Notes: generated by a model not told the origin, from the sequence alone. A DNA stretch of 64,000 bases from Catenisphaera adipataccumulans (GCF_014202755.1 NZ_JACHHK010000002.1:62001-126000); one strand, 5' to 3'; counted from the first letter of the stretch, positions 1-7,978 are shown. A program made the numbers and translations.

Positions 1-599
1 TGCATACGTTCCGCAAAGAATCAGGTGCTGTGCTGGCCCGGAAGGATCAGGATCTGCATGCGGATATCGTGGTCGGAGTACCGGATTCCTCGCTTTCGGC
101 AGCGATTGGATATGCCGAAGAATCGGGCCTGCCGTTTGAAACCGGTTTATTTAAGAACCGCTATGTCGGCCGTACGTTCATTCAGCCGACCCAGGCCATG
201 CGGGATCAGAGCGTACGCATGAAGCTGAGCCCGGTCGAAAGCGTGGTCAGCGGCAAGTCGGTCGTCATGATCGATGATTCGATCGTGCGCGGGACGACCT
301 CGCGTCGGATCGTTCAGCTGCTGAAAAGCGCCGGTGCCAAAGAGGTGCATGTGCGCATTGCCAGTCCGGTGTTCGCATATCCATGTTTCTACGGTGTGGA
401 TACTTCCACAAGAGCGGAACTGATCGGGGCCCGTCTGAATGTCGAGGAGATCTGCGATTATATCAAGGCGGATTCGCTGCGCTATCTGGAAGTGGAAGAT
501 ATGCGTGAAGTAGCCGGTCAGATTGGTTTATGCCTGGCTTGTTTTGACGGCAAGTATGTGACAAATTTATATACACACGGAAAGGAATTGGAAGACTGA
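1..599 (+). CDS. purF: Amidophosphoribosyltransferase, C-terminal part (cut by window start)
   Basis: The reading frame is open from base 3, so the N-terminal Ntn-hydrolase glutaminase domain lies outside the window. What remains is the phosphoribosyltransferase half. Visible are the segment VVGVPDSS and the PRPP-binding loop VVMIDDSIVRGTTS, followed by the conserved FYGVDTS region, all typical of PurF. The enzyme makes 5-phosphoribosylamine from PRPP and glutamine, the first committed step of purine synthesis in the cytoplasm. The gene ends with TGA at 597-599. The next gene (thioredoxin) has its own ribosome binding site 60 bases on, and no terminator is seen between them, so read-through is possible. 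Family assignment is firm; only length is unknown. Confidence 0.95.
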   Translation, partial: HTFRKESGAVLARKDQDLHADIVVGVPDSSLSAAIGYAEESGLPFETGLFKNRYVGRTFIQPTQAMRDQSVRMKLSPVESVVSGKSVVMIDDSIVRGTTSRRIVQLLKSAGAKEVHVRIASPVFAYPCFYGVDTSTRAELIGARLNVEEICDYIKADSLRYLEVEDMREVAGQIGLCLACFDGKYVTNLYTHGKELED

Positions 600-661
600 G
601 CATCTGAAGTGCGAAATCGCCAAATTTTCCGTACGATGAACACAGAAATGAGGTGGATATC

Positions 662-973
662 ATGAAAGTTGTAAATCAAGATGAATTTAATAAATTAATG
701 AAAGAAGACGCTGTATTGGTGGATTTCTTCGCAACGTGGTGCGGCCCATGTAAAATGCTGTCGCCGCTGCTGGAATCCATGGCCAGTGAATACGAAGGCC
801 GCTGCCAGTTTGTAAAAGTAGATGTCGATCAGGAACCGGATCTGGCCGGTCAGTTTGGCATCATGGCGGTACCGACCGTGATCTTATTCAAGAACGGCAA
901 ACAAGCTGCAAGCTTTGCCGGCTATCAGGCAAAGCCGCAGGTGCAGCAGTGGCTGGACAGTCATTTAGCGTAA
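662..973 (+). CDS. trxA: Thioredoxin
   Basis: Small cytoplasmic disulfide reductase of 103 residues. The active site WCGPCK is intact, and the cis-proline loop region (MAVPTV) and the terminal FKNGKQ / GY segments fit classical thioredoxin. Start chosen at ATG 662 because a GAGGTGG ribosome binding site lies at 650-656; the GTG at 653 sits inside that site and is unlikely to be used. It follows purF and is closed by a strong terminator. It presumably supplies electrons to reductases such as methionine sulfoxide reductase; no thioredoxin reductase is in the window. Confidence 0.95.
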   Translation: MKVVNQDEFNKLMKEDAVLVDFFATWCGPCKMLSPLLESMASEYEGRCQFVKVDVDQEPDLAGQFGIMAVPTVILFKNGKQAASFAGYQAKPQVQQWLDSHLA

Positions 974-978
974 AAGAA

Positions 979-1003
979 ATGCCCGCAGATGCGGGCTTTT
1001 TTC
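979..1003. terminator. Intrinsic terminator between trxA and cstA
   Basis: GCCCGCAGATGCGGGC at 981-996 forms a perfect hairpin followed by a run of T on the plus strand. The A-rich flank makes it usable for cstA on the minus strand too, so it probably works in both directions between these convergent genes. Confidence 0.9.
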
Positions 1004-1017
1004 ATGAAAAAAGCGGC

Positions 1018-2736
1018 TTATGCCGCTTTCTTTGCTTTGTTTTGTTTTACGATGGTCCGCAGTGAATCGATGGCCAGAATGATCGCCAAAACGATCAAGA
1101 CCACGGCAATGATCGTACGGGCAACATCCCATCCTGGATCGGTTGCCAAACCACTGCTTAAGTTCGCTACATTGGTGCGGACCGTTAAGGTCAGCGAAGT
1201 GACCGTGACGATCAGCATGAAGATCATCGGGAAGTAGAACATTTTGTTGTTCTTGCCGACTTTTCCTAACCAAGTTGCGACAGCCAGTAATCCAACGGCA
1301 GCTAACAGCTGGTTGGAAGCACCGAACAGCGGCCAGATCTGCAGATAACCGGTCATACCTAAACCGATACCCAATACAACGGTAATGATGGTTGCCAGGT
1401 ATGGGTTGGTCAGAACTTTTTTATAGCCAGTCGCATCCGCAACGGTCTCGCCTTCATCCAGCCAGAATTCCTGGAACGTATAACGAGCCAGACGAGTCGC
1501 TGTATCCAAAGATGTCAGGCAGAATACCGAGATCGCCAGGATCAGCATCGTCTGCAGGAAGCTCTGCGTACCGGACAGACCCGGAATGCTGGCGACCATC
1601 GATGCGATACCGATCGAGAAGACCTGCATCGGGTTGGTGATCTCACCGCCGGCGTATTTCGTCCAAATGTAGCTGACCGCACAAACCGTGCAGATACCCA
1701 GGACACATTCAATCAACATCGAGCCGTACGCGATCGGTAAGGCATGTTTTTCATTGTCCAGCTGTTTGGATGTCGTTCCGGAAGAAACCAGTGAATGGAA
1801 ACCGGAAATGGCACCGCAGGCGATGGTGACGAACAATGCCGGGAACAAGTAACCTTGGGTCTCATTGTAAAAGCCGGTGAACATCGGCATGGAGGCAATG
1901 CTCGGATGTGAACCCAGGATACCCAGTACGGCGACGATCATCATAAAATACAGTAAGAATGAGCTCAAATAATCACGCGGCTGCAGCAGGAGCCAAACTG
2001 GCACGATCGAAGCCACGGCAATGTAAATGCCGATGATGATCATCCAAGTTGCGTTTGATAAATAGAATGGATGATAGTTCATACCGATGGCAATGATCAA
2101 TACGATACCAGCGCAGCCTAAGATCGTAGACAGCAGCAGCGGTGCGTTGCGGCGATAGATCATAAAACCAAAAATAATTGCCAGCACGATAAACAATAAA
2201 GAAATCATTGCGGTCGTCGCATTCGATGCACTGGCGGCCATATCAACAGTGCCGTTGGCTTTGAAGGTCGCACTGAATGTTCCGGCAACCATCGAAGCGA
2301 AGGCAGCCACGACCAGAAGCAAGGTCAAATAGGCAAACACCATGAACATTTTCTTCATCTTCGTGCCCATCGTATCGGCGATGATCTCACCGATCGACTG
2401 TCCTTTGTGACGTACGGATGCAAACAAGGCACCAAAATCATGTACGCCGCCGAAGAAGATACCGCCGACCAAGATCCACAAAACGACCGGGACCCAGCCG
2501 AAGACAGCTGCCTGGACCGGGCCTGTGATCGGGCCGGCACCGGCGATCGAAGAAAAGTGATGGCCCATCAATACGGCAGGTTTAGCCGGCATATAGTCGA
2601 CGTCATCTTTGTATTCGTAGGCCGGGGTCTTACGATTGGGATCGATTCCCCAGGTTTTGGCAAGCCATCGTCCGTAGAACAAATATCCGCAGGCGAGAAC
2701 GGCAATGCCGATCAACAACAAGACTGCTGCGTTCAT
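1018..2736 (-). CDS. cstA: Carbon starvation protein A-type transporter
   Basis: Integral membrane protein of 572 residues with many hydrophobic segments from the N-terminus (MNAAVLLLIGIAVLACGYLFYGRWLA) onward. The conserved CstA stretch GHHFSSIAGAGPI-GP-Q is present near residue 57. CstA/BtsT proteins take up pyruvate and possibly peptides, usually on nutrient limitation. Start at 2736 is set by an AAGGAGGA site eight bases upstream. It is the second gene of a two-gene transcript with the 175-residue protein upstream (65-base gap). Length is on the short side for the family (about 550-700), as is usual for the Gram-positive form. Substrate is inferred from the family. Confidence 0.93.
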   Translation of the reverse strand: MNAAVLLLIGIAVLACGYLFYGRWLAKTWGIDPNRKTPAYEYKDDVDYMPAKPAVLMGHHFSSIAGAGPITGPVQAAVFGWVPVVLWILVGGIFFGGVHDFGALFASVRHKGQSIGEIIADTMGTKMKKMFMVFAYLTLLLVVAAFASMVAGTFSATFKANGTVDMAASASNATTAMISLLFIVLAIIFGFMIYRRNAPLLLSTILGCAGIVLIIAIGMNYHPFYLSNATWMIIIGIYIAVASIVPVWLLLQPRDYLSSFLLYFMMIVAVLGILGSHPSIASMPMFTGFYNETQGYLFPALFVTIACGAISGFHSLVSSGTTSKQLDNEKHALPIAYGSMLIECVLGICTVCAVSYIWTKYAGGEITNPMQVFSIGIASMVASIPGLSGTQSFLQTMLILAISVFCLTSLDTATRLARYTFQEFWLDEGETVADATGYKKVLTNPYLATIITVVLGIGLGMTGYLQIWPLFGASNQLLAAVGLLAVATWLGKVGKNNKMFYFPMIFMLIVTVTSLTLTVRTNVANLSSGLATDPGWDVARTIIAVVLIVLAIILAIDSLRTIVKQNKAKKAA

Positions 2737-2801
2737 AAAAAAATCCTCCTTACATAAAAACCTTATCTATTTGCACCTTCCGAAACCCGGAAAGAACAAG
2801 A

Positions 2802-3329
2802 CTAAATTTGGGAAAACACCGTGCGGGTGTTCTGTTTAAAAAACTGCCGGAGCAGTTTCTTCAAGTCGTGGCCGCTTAAATTGGCCGTGACTTTTTCATT
2901 GCTCATGCAGACCATTGCGGTCCGGAAATTCATCCAGCCGTCTAAACCGAAGCGGAAGTCCTCATGCAGGCGGCAATGTTTCAATGCTTTGGCTGCTTTT
3001 GCATCACACGTGTCGCACACGATCAATAAGGTAAGATTGGTCGCCAGATGTTCTTCCTGTCCGGCTTTGATCAACGCCATGCCCTTTTCGTATACTTCTT
3101 TTTGAAAGGTATGATAAAGATCATCCGTCAGATGCGGGATGCTGAACACATAGCAGTATTCATGGCTGTTCGTGCTCCATAAGACATTCCGTTTATTCAG
3201 GACATAACGATTGTTTTCCATATGAAAATCACATCGGGCCGTCAGCGGGGTGTCATCTTCGATGTGATGGACATTATAGTAGCTTTCATACGAAGTTAAT
3301 AATTTTTCGATATATTCCGCTCGATTCAT
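2802..3329 (-). CDS. Conserved hypothetical protein upstream of cstA
   Basis: A 175-residue soluble-looking protein without signal peptide or membrane segment. It has several cysteines (CDTCDAKAAKALKHC) that might bind metal or form disulfides, and many aromatic residues in the first half (YESYYNVHH). I do not recognise the family. It is the first gene of the operon with cstA: a strong promoter lies upstream, an AGAGGA ribosome binding site precedes ATG 3329, and the 65-base gap to cstA has no terminator. A role in cstA expression or in metabolism of its substrate is only a guess from position. Confidence 0.8.
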   Translation of the reverse strand: MNRAEYIEKLLTSYESYYNVHHIEDDTPLTARCDFHMENNRYVLNKRNVLWSTNSHEYCYVFSIPHLTDDLYHTFQKEVYEKGMALIKAGQEEHLATNLTLLIVCDTCDAKAAKALKHCRLHEDFRFGLDGWMNFRTAMVCMSNEKVTANLSGHDLKKLLRQFFKQNTRTVFSQI

Positions 3330-3355
3330 TTTGATTCCTCTGATTGTATGTGAAA

Positions 3356-3383
3356 ATCATAGCACTTTGAAAGAACCTGTCAA
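3356..3383 (-). promoter_or_regulatory. Sigma-A promoter for the hypothetical gene-cstA operon
   Basis: Reading leftward: TTGACA (3378-3383), a 16-base spacer, TATGAT (3356-3361). One mismatch in total to the sigma-A consensus, 27 bases upstream of the start codon. Confidence 0.8.
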
Positions 3384-3415
3384 TCATTCTGAAAAATAAT
3401 TCACACAAATTACAC

Positions 3416-3432
3416 AAATTGTCTAACAATTT
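3416..3432. promoter_or_regulatory. Inverted repeat in the cstA/fructokinase divergent region
   Basis: AAATTGT-cta-ACAATTT, a perfect 7-bp inverted repeat with a 3-base centre. It lies between the divergent promoters and is shaped like an operator. Regulator unknown. Confidence 0.45.
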
Positions 3433-3471
3433 TCACGCAATTTTACATAATTACAAAGTTTTCAGTGTTTA

Positions 3472-3489
3472 ATGACAATCGCTTGTCAT
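3472..3489. promoter_or_regulatory. Inverted repeat upstream of fructokinase, candidate operator
   Basis: ATGACAA-tcgc-TTGTCAT is a perfect 7-bp palindrome 45 bases before the fructokinase start, where its promoter must be. It suits a dimeric repressor such as a sugar-responsive LacI/GntR protein. No regulator gene is adjacent, so identity is open. Confidence 0.5.
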
Positions 3490-3533
3490 GTTAAGATAAG
3501 GACAACGGATGAATCAAAGGAGGATAAGGAACC

Positions 3534-4487
3534 ATGTTTGATGTAACAGCGATGGGAGAATTGCTGATTGATTTTACGCCCTGCGGAACCAGTGCCGGCG
3601 GACGCGCGTTATTTGAACAAAATCCAGGCGGCGCACCGGCCAATGTACTGGTTGCCGTTTCACGTCTGGGCCTGAAAGGCGCCTTTATCGGCAAGGTCGG
3701 TAAAGACATGCACGGAGAAATGCTGAAAGAAACATTGGAAGCAGATGATATCGATGTTTCCGGATTGGTCGTGGATCCGAATTATTTTACGACCCTGGCT
3801 TTTGTTCAGCTGAAAGACGGCGAACGGGATTTTGCATTTGCGCGGAAACCAGGTGCTGATACGCAGATCACGGTCGATGAAGTCGAATTGGATGTTGTTC
3901 ATAATACGTATATTTTCCATTTCGGCTCGTTGTCTTTGACGGATGAACCGTCCCGCAGTGCGACATTCTACGCCATTGAGGAAGCACGGGATGCCGGCGC
4001 GATCATTTCGTACGATCCGAACTATCGGGCACCGCTGTGGAAAGATGAGCGGACCGCGAAGATCTTCATGCGCGATGTTATTCCGTATGTTGATATCATG
4101 AAGATTTCTGATGAAGAAACCCGCCTGCTGACCGGTGTCGATGATCCGATGGAAGCGGCAGAGAAACTGCTGGATCAAGGCGTGAAATGCGTCGTGGTCA
4201 CTTTAGGTGCCGGCGGTGCGACCATGTGCACGAAGAACTTTACCGTGCAGGCAGATACCGTCAAGCGGGAAGTTGTCGATACGACGGGTGCCGGTGATTC
4301 GTTCTGGGGCGGCATGCTGGCGCAGTTTGCGAAATATCGTGTCAAACCAGATTCAATCACAGAAGCGCAGGCCAAACAATTTATTAATTTTGCCAACACG
4401 GTTGCTGGCTTGACAGTAGAAAAACGCGGTGCGATCCCGGCGATCCCGGATCTGGAAGCGGTCGAAAAAGAATTAAAGCAGGACTAA
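3534..4487 (+). CDS. scrK: PfkB-family fructokinase
   Basis: Sugar kinase of the ribokinase/PfkB family, 317 residues. The N-terminal GELLIDF, the substrate loop NPGGAPANVLVAVSRLG (PfkB signature 1 region) and the ATP-site signature DTTGAGDSFWGG (about residues 245-256, catalytic Asp in GAGD) are all intact. The sequence pattern fits fructokinases that phosphorylate fructose to fructose-6-phosphate. The start at ATG 3534 follows AGGAGG. It is monocistronic, with two palindromes in its upstream region and a terminator after it. Ribokinase or 2-keto-3-deoxygluconate kinase activity cannot be excluded from sequence alone. Confidence 0.88.
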   Translation: MFDVTAMGELLIDFTPCGTSAGGRALFEQNPGGAPANVLVAVSRLGLKGAFIGKVGKDMHGEMLKETLEADDIDVSGLVVDPNYFTTLAFVQLKDGERDFAFARKPGADTQITVDEVELDVVHNTYIFHFGSLSLTDEPSRSATFYAIEEARDAGAIISYDPNYRAPLWKDERTAKIFMRDVIPYVDIMKISDEETRLLTGVDDPMEAAEKLLDQGVKCVVVTLGAGGATMCTKNFTVQADTVKREVVDTTGAGDSFWGGMLAQFAKYRVKPDSITEAQAKQFINFANTVAGLTVEKRGAIPAIPDLEAVEKELKQD

Positions 4488-4505
4488 CGTTCCTGCTTTT
4501 TTTTG
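4475..4505 (+). terminator. Intrinsic terminator of fructokinase
   Basis: AAAGCAGGA and TCCTGCTTT form a 9-bp stem around a 7-base loop holding the stop codon, followed by T residues. It overlaps the 3' end of the convergent DUF4186 gene. Confidence 0.85.
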
Positions 4506-5158
4506 AGCTCACGATAGATCCATTCCATGAGCACAGCGATGACATAGTCCTGCTGTGCAGCACTCAAGGCAGATCCTTTGGCGATGTGATGCCATTTATA
4601 TAAACAGGAACGGCAGCACGTTCCCGTGGCATGCTGGGCGATGAAAACGGGATGACCGCGCATCGGTGTCTGCTTGCCGTCGTGTTCCGGTTCCGCCGGC
4701 GCCAGCCGTCTGCCGATCAGGTCATATGCATGGTGCTGGATCGTTTCGATGCCTTTGGCTTGAATGTAGGCTGTTTCCTTGCTGCCAAGGTGAAACCGGC
4801 TGCGGAAGGCAGAGCGGGACAGACGTTCGAACAGCGGATCAAGCGGATGATAGTCGATGCCGGCTTTGCGGGCCTGCGGGATCTGCTGATCGGCCGGAAT
4901 ATGATAGAGCCGGCCGTTGACGATCAGTTCACTGCCCGTGCGCACAAAAGTAAAATCCGTGTGCGTTTGAACACATTGTACGCAAAGATCGCGGATCCAT
5001 TCAAAGCGGCTGTGACAGCCGGTGCAGAACACATGATCCGTTGCTGAAGGCTGGATCGTCAGCGGTTCTTTTGGGTAAAGATACAGAAGCATGGGATGAA
5101 GATCCGGCAGTTGATCGATATCCGCTTGGGTGTAGCAAGTAAAGGAAGGATAGATCAT
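4484..5158 (-). CDS. DUF4186-domain protein with N-terminal zinc-ribbon-like extension
   Basis: The C-terminal ~110 residues match the DUF4186 family as I know it: RSRFHL near the start, then KGIETIQHHAYDLI, RRLAPAEP, DGKQTPMRGHPVFIAQHAT and CCRSCLYKWH. The function of the family is unknown. The N-terminal ~100 residues carry CTGC and CVQC pairs that look like a zinc ribbon. No good ribosome binding site is seen; a TTG at 5185 would start inside a terminator T-run, so I prefer ATG 5158 (MIYPSF). The high content of His, Cys and Arg suggests metal or nucleic-acid binding, but that is inference. Confidence 0.8.
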   Translation of the reverse strand: MIYPSFTCYTQADIDQLPDLHPMLLYLYPKEPLTIQPSATDHVFCTGCHSRFEWIRDLCVQCVQTHTDFTFVRTGSELIVNGRLYHIPADQQIPQARKAGIDYHPLDPLFERLSRSAFRSRFHLGSKETAYIQAKGIETIQHHAYDLIGRRLAPAEPEHDGKQTPMRGHPVFIAQHATGTCCRSCLYKWHHIAKGSALSAAQQDYVIAVLMEWIYRELKKKQER

Positions 5159-5183
5159 ACTTACAGGATACGCGTTTTTGGTC

Positions 5184-5208
5184 AAAAAAAAAGAGGATTT
5201 TCATCCTC
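5184..5208 (-). terminator. Minus-strand terminator just upstream of the DUF4186 gene
   Basis: GAGGAT...ATCCTC hairpin (5193-5208) followed on the minus strand by nine to ten T residues. It would end a leftward transcript coming from the 5.2-6.0 kb gene-poor region before it enters the DUF4186 gene. Confidence 0.75.
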
Positions 5209-5258
5209 GATTTTATGGTGAGGAACAATCATCTTTTGGATAGAGAGGGTTAATTTTT

Positions 5259-5363
5259 ATGAAGAGAGTTTTTTTGTTTGTCAAGGTGATTGTTTCCTGT
5301 AAAAGATTCAGTCCATATCTTTTACACTATTACCTTAACGAAAGTTGCTTAAAAGATTCTTAA
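5259..5363 (+). CDS. Possible small ORF of 34 codons
   Basis: ATG 5259 follows GAGAGGG with a 9-base gap. The peptide begins MKRVFLFVKVIV, hydrophobic then basic/cysteine-containing, and ends at TAA 5361-5363. The same block (GATAGAGAG...GGTT, then ATGAAGAGAGT) recurs at 5748-5782. No homologue is known to me and it could be fortuitous. Confidence 0.25.
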   Translation: MKRVFLFVKVIVSCKRFSPYLLHYYLNESCLKDS

Positions 5364-5364
5364 A

Positions 5365-5396
5365 AAAATAAAAAAATAGAGCAGGATGACCTGCTC
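5365..5396 (-). terminator. Minus-strand terminator in the gene-poor region
   Basis: GAGCAGG and CCTGCTC (5379-5396) make a 7-bp stem with a tetraloop; leftward it is followed by TATTTTTTTATTTTTTT. A possible start for the transcript it ends is TTTACA-17-TACATA on the minus strand near 5640-5670. Confidence 0.7.
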
Positions 5397-5695
5397 CGGA
5401 GAGAAACGAAAGGACCCAAATCAATACGATTCTTCATTTCAGGACAAGGAGAGTATGCGGTCTGCAGCTGTGCGACAGTAATTTTTTTTCGGAATCGTTC
5501 ACTATTTGTGAGGGTTTCGGATGCTTATTAGTGGCTGACGGATGAGAGCGTTCAGTATCAGCACAGCGATTCCGGTGAACCATGGATTTATGTGCTGCAG
5601 GGGGGTTCTCCTTTGTCAGCTTTATCGTATCAAATGCTATGTAAAGTTGATACCGGAGTTTGTAAAATCGATGCAAAATTTTTATGTCATAAATA

Positions 5696-5726
5696 GAAAA
5701 AACGGAAAACCATTTGGTTTTCCGTT
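5696..5726 (-). terminator. Minus-strand terminator downstream of the 40-codon ORF
   Basis: AACGGAAAACC and GGTTTTCCGTT form an 11-bp stem around a four-base loop; leftward it is followed by TTTTTT. It would terminate a transcript carrying the small ORF at 5871-5993. Confidence 0.75.
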
Positions 5727-5730
5727 TCGT

Positions 5731-5801
5731 ATAAGTATATGAATGAAAGATAGAGAGAGGGTTTTATATGTATGAAGAGAGTATGTATATCATATACTTA
5801 T
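5731..5801. repeat. 12-bp inverted repeat around a short ORF start
   Basis: ATAAGTATATGA (5731-5742) and TCATATACTTAT (5790-5801) are perfect complements, separated by 47 bases that contain GAGAGAGGG and the start codons of a 26-codon ORF. In RNA the arms would loop out or mask this ribosome binding site. Confidence 0.6.
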
Positions 5802-5848
5802 CGAAAGAGCTGTTGTGCTTCTTTCTGCTTTTATCTTATGTGACTTGA
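5768..5848 (+). CDS. Possible small hydrophobic ORF of 26 codons
   Basis: ATG 5768 (MYEESMYIIYLSKELL...) follows GAGAGAGGG with six bases between. The peptide's second half is hydrophobic (LLCFFLLLSYV). A competing start at 5772 in another frame gives MKRVC..., resembling the block at 5259. Either or neither may be translated. Confidence 0.2.
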   Translation: MYEESMYIIYLSKELLCFFLLLSYVT

Positions 5849-5870
5849 CTGAAAGAAAGCTGAAATTTTT

Positions 5871-5993
5871 TTAGAAAGTTGAGTTTTCTCTGACTCTTAC
5901 TAAGTCACTTCGAAGGTCCGCATAATTGACTGCTCCAAATAGAATCAAAATCGTCGTTGCCATTTCGGTACAAATCGTAGAAATTTTTTTCAT
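5871..5993 (-). CDS. Small protein of 40 residues, possible membrane peptide
   Basis: ATG 5993 is preceded six bases upstream by AAGGTG, a good ribosome binding site. The peptide starts MKKISTICTEM and has a short hydrophobic run (TTILILFGAVNYA) followed by a charged tail (LRSDLVRVREN). It sits downstream of the ftsH terminator on the same strand and upstream of a terminator at 5696-5726, so it may form its own short transcript. I recognise no family. Confidence 0.4.
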   Translation of the reverse strand: MKKISTICTEMATTILILFGAVNYADLRSDLVRVRENSTF

Positions 5994-6046
5994 GGTGGAC
6001 ACCTTCTTTCTGCTTCTATCATACGAAGCACGACTTAAAATCGTCT

Positions 6047-6077
6047 GAAAAAAGCACAGAAATTAATTCTGTGCTTT
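6047..6077 (-). terminator. Intrinsic terminator of ftsH
   Basis: AAAGCACAGAA and TTCTGTGCTTT pair around TTAA, which contains the ftsH stop codon; leftward T-run follows. Confidence 0.85.
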
Positions 6078-7949
6078 GGTCGGAATTTCCGCTGGCTTGT
6101 TCAAGATATACATGAACTGTTCGCCGGTGATGGTTTCCTTTTCATATAAGTATTTTGCCAGCTCGTGCAGCTTGGCGATGTTGTCCTCCAGGATCTTATA
6201 TGCTTCAGCGTGTGCCTTGCGGATCAAAGCAATGACTTCATCATCCACGCGGGCAGCTGTACGCGACGAGCAAGCCAGACTGGTGTCGCCGCCTAAATAC
6301 TGACTGTTGACGGTTTCCAGAGCGGTCATATCGAATGTCTCGCTCATACCGAACCGGGTGATCATGGCCCGGGCCATCTTGGTGGCTTGTTCGATATCAT
6401 TGGAAGCACCGCTGGTCACGGAGTGGAAGATCAATTCTTCGGCGGCCCGGCCCGCTGTATACGTAACGATCCGCGCATACAGTTCGTCTTTGGAAATCAG
6501 GTTTTCGTCGTCTTCTTCCACTTGCATCGTATAACCTAAAGCACCTTTGGTACGCGGAATGATCGTGATCTTGTGGACCGGCGCCGAATTCTTCTGTTTG
6601 GCAGCGACCAGCGCGTGACCAATTTCATGATAGGATACGATGAGCTTTTCTTTCGTGCTCATGACTTTGCCCTTCTTCTGCTCACCGGCAATGACAATTT
6701 CGATGGCTTCTTCCATATCTTTCTGAACCACTTGTTTCCGGTGATCACGCACCGCCAACAGGGCGGATTCATTGATGATATTGGCTAAGTCGGCACCGGA
6801 TGATCCGGCACTGGCACGGGCAATGACATTGAAATCGATTTCTGGTGAACATTTTACATCTTTCGCATGCAGACGCAGGATGGCTTCACGGCCTTCCAGA
6901 TCCGGCAGCTCGACAGGGATCCGGCGGTCAAACCGTCCTGGACGGGTCAGGGCTGGGTCGAGGATCTCCGGCCGGTTCGTTGCGGCCAGCAGGACCACAC
7001 CTTTGGAACCGTCAAATCCATCCATCTCAGCCAGTAACTGGTTCAAAGTCTGTTCTCGTTCATCGTTGCCGCCGATACTGCCGGCACCGTCACGTTTCTT
7101 ACCGATGGTATCGATCTCATCGATGAAGACGATGCACGGGGCATTGTCACGGGCTTGTTTGAACAGATCGCGGACCTTTGCGGCACCGCGGCCGACGAAC
7201 ATTTCGACAAATTCACTGCCGGAAATCGAGAAGAACGGAACTCCGGCTTCACCGGCTACGGCTTTGGCCAATAAGGTTTTACCAGTGCCCGGCGGGCCGA
7301 CCAGTAAAGCACCCTTCGGCATCTTTGCACCAATTTCCTGATATTTTTCCGGGTGATTCAGGAAATCCACGATTTCGATCAGGTTGTCTTTGGCTTCATC
7401 CTGACCGGCTACGTCCATGAACGTGACGCCGGTTTTTTCGCCTTTGTAGACACGGGCGTTGCTTTTGCCCATATTGCCAAAGCCGAAACCGCCGCCGTCT
7501 CCGCACGGCGTAAAGGTGAACTGTCCGTCATCCATATTTTTCTTCATCCGTTTCATGTTCCGGCGCAGCAGCCAGTAGATGAGCAGGATCGGGAGCACGA
7601 ATGTCATCAGGAAATAGAAGAACGGGTTGCTCCAGATCGACTGGTTTTCTACGGTCTGCGTAAACGTTGCACCGGATTCTTCCAGACGGTTGACCAGATC
7701 AGGGTCATTCATTTCGCCGGTGGTGTAAACGGTGTTGGTTTCATCGCCTTTGAGCGTATATTCAATGGTCTCATCTTCGATCGTGACATTGTCGATTTTC
7801 TTTTCTTCGATTTGGTCGAGGAATTTCGAATAGCTGACGGCAACTTTTTGGTGAGCCGTCACCATCGGGGCGACAATTAAATCGATGATAAGCAAAACGA
7901 CAAAGATGATGAGCTCTGTGCGCAGGAGTCGTTTTCTTTGATCATCCAT
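6063..7949 (-). CDS. ftsH: ATP-dependent zinc metalloprotease FtsH
   Basis: Membrane-anchored AAA+ protease, 628 residues, that extracts and degrades membrane proteins and unstable regulators. Two membrane segments are visible (about residues 10-30 and 107-128) around an extracytoplasmic part. Then come Walker A GPPGTGKT (about 217), Walker [10 protein letters not shown] (about 270), the SRH arginine region ([20 protein letters not shown]) and the zinc site HEIGH (about 441). Start at 7949 follows AAAGGAGGA. A CIRCE operator lies over its promoter, so it is probably in the HrcA heat-shock regulon. In related bacteria ftsH often follows tilS-hpt; here it stands alone. Confidence 0.97.
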   Translation of the reverse strand: MDDQRKRLLRTELIIFVVLLIIDLIVAPMVTAHQKVAVSYSKFLDQIEEKKIDNVTIEDETIEYTLKGDETNTVYTTGEMNDPDLVNRLEESGATFTQTVENQSIWSNPFFYFLMTFVLPILLIYWLLRRNMKRMKKNMDDGQFTFTPCGDGGGFGFGNMGKSNARVYKGEKTGVTFMDVAGQDEAKDNLIEIVDFLNHPEKYQEIGAKMPKGALLVGPPGTGKTLLAKAVAGEAGVPFFSISGSEFVEMFVGRGAAKVRDLFKQARDNAPCIVFIDEIDTIGKKRDGAGSIGGNDEREQTLNQLLAEMDGFDGSKGVVLLAATNRPEILDPALTRPGRFDRRIPVELPDLEGREAILRLHAKDVKCSPEIDFNVIARASAGSSGADLANIINESALLAVRDHRKQVVQKDMEEAIEIVIAGEQKKGKVMSTKEKLIVSYHEIGHALVAAKQKNSAPVHKITIIPRTKGALGYTMQVEEDDENLISKDELYARIVTYTAGRAAEELIFHSVTSGASNDIEQATKMARAMITRFGMSETFDMTALETVNSQYLGGDTSLACSSRTAARVDDEVIALIRKAHAEAYKILEDNIAKLHELAKYLYEKETITGEQFMYILNKPAEIPTKAQN

Positions 7950-7978
7950 AATGGGTCCTCCTTTGTTAAGTTATATTT

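Larger units (their letters stand above)
5209..6046. other. Gene-poor region with three leftward terminators and small-ORF signals
   Basis: About 840 bases between the DUF4186 gene and ftsH with no long credible gene. It holds three hairpins that act as terminators on the minus strand (5184-5208, 5365-5396, 5696-5726), a 12-bp inverted repeat, two plus-strand short ORFs that share the same ribosome-binding-site/start block, and one minus-strand 40-codon ORF. On the minus strand, C-rich stretches (CCCTCTCTATC near 5241-5251 and 5751-5761; a run of six C near 5601) precede the terminators, as in some Bacillota small RNAs that pair with Shine-Dalgarno sequences. This is a reading of layout, not proof of transcription. 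Confidence 0.5.

Noticed and set aside
5434-5676. Minus-strand ORF of 80 codons in the gene-poor region
   Set aside because: Starts with TTG, has no ribosome binding site, and its composition (many His, Pro, Ser) is not like a gene; it lies over hairpins.
6772-7341. Plus-strand ORF of 189 codons inside ftsH
   Set aside because: Opposite-strand shadow of the highly conserved FtsH AAA+ domain; no start signals.
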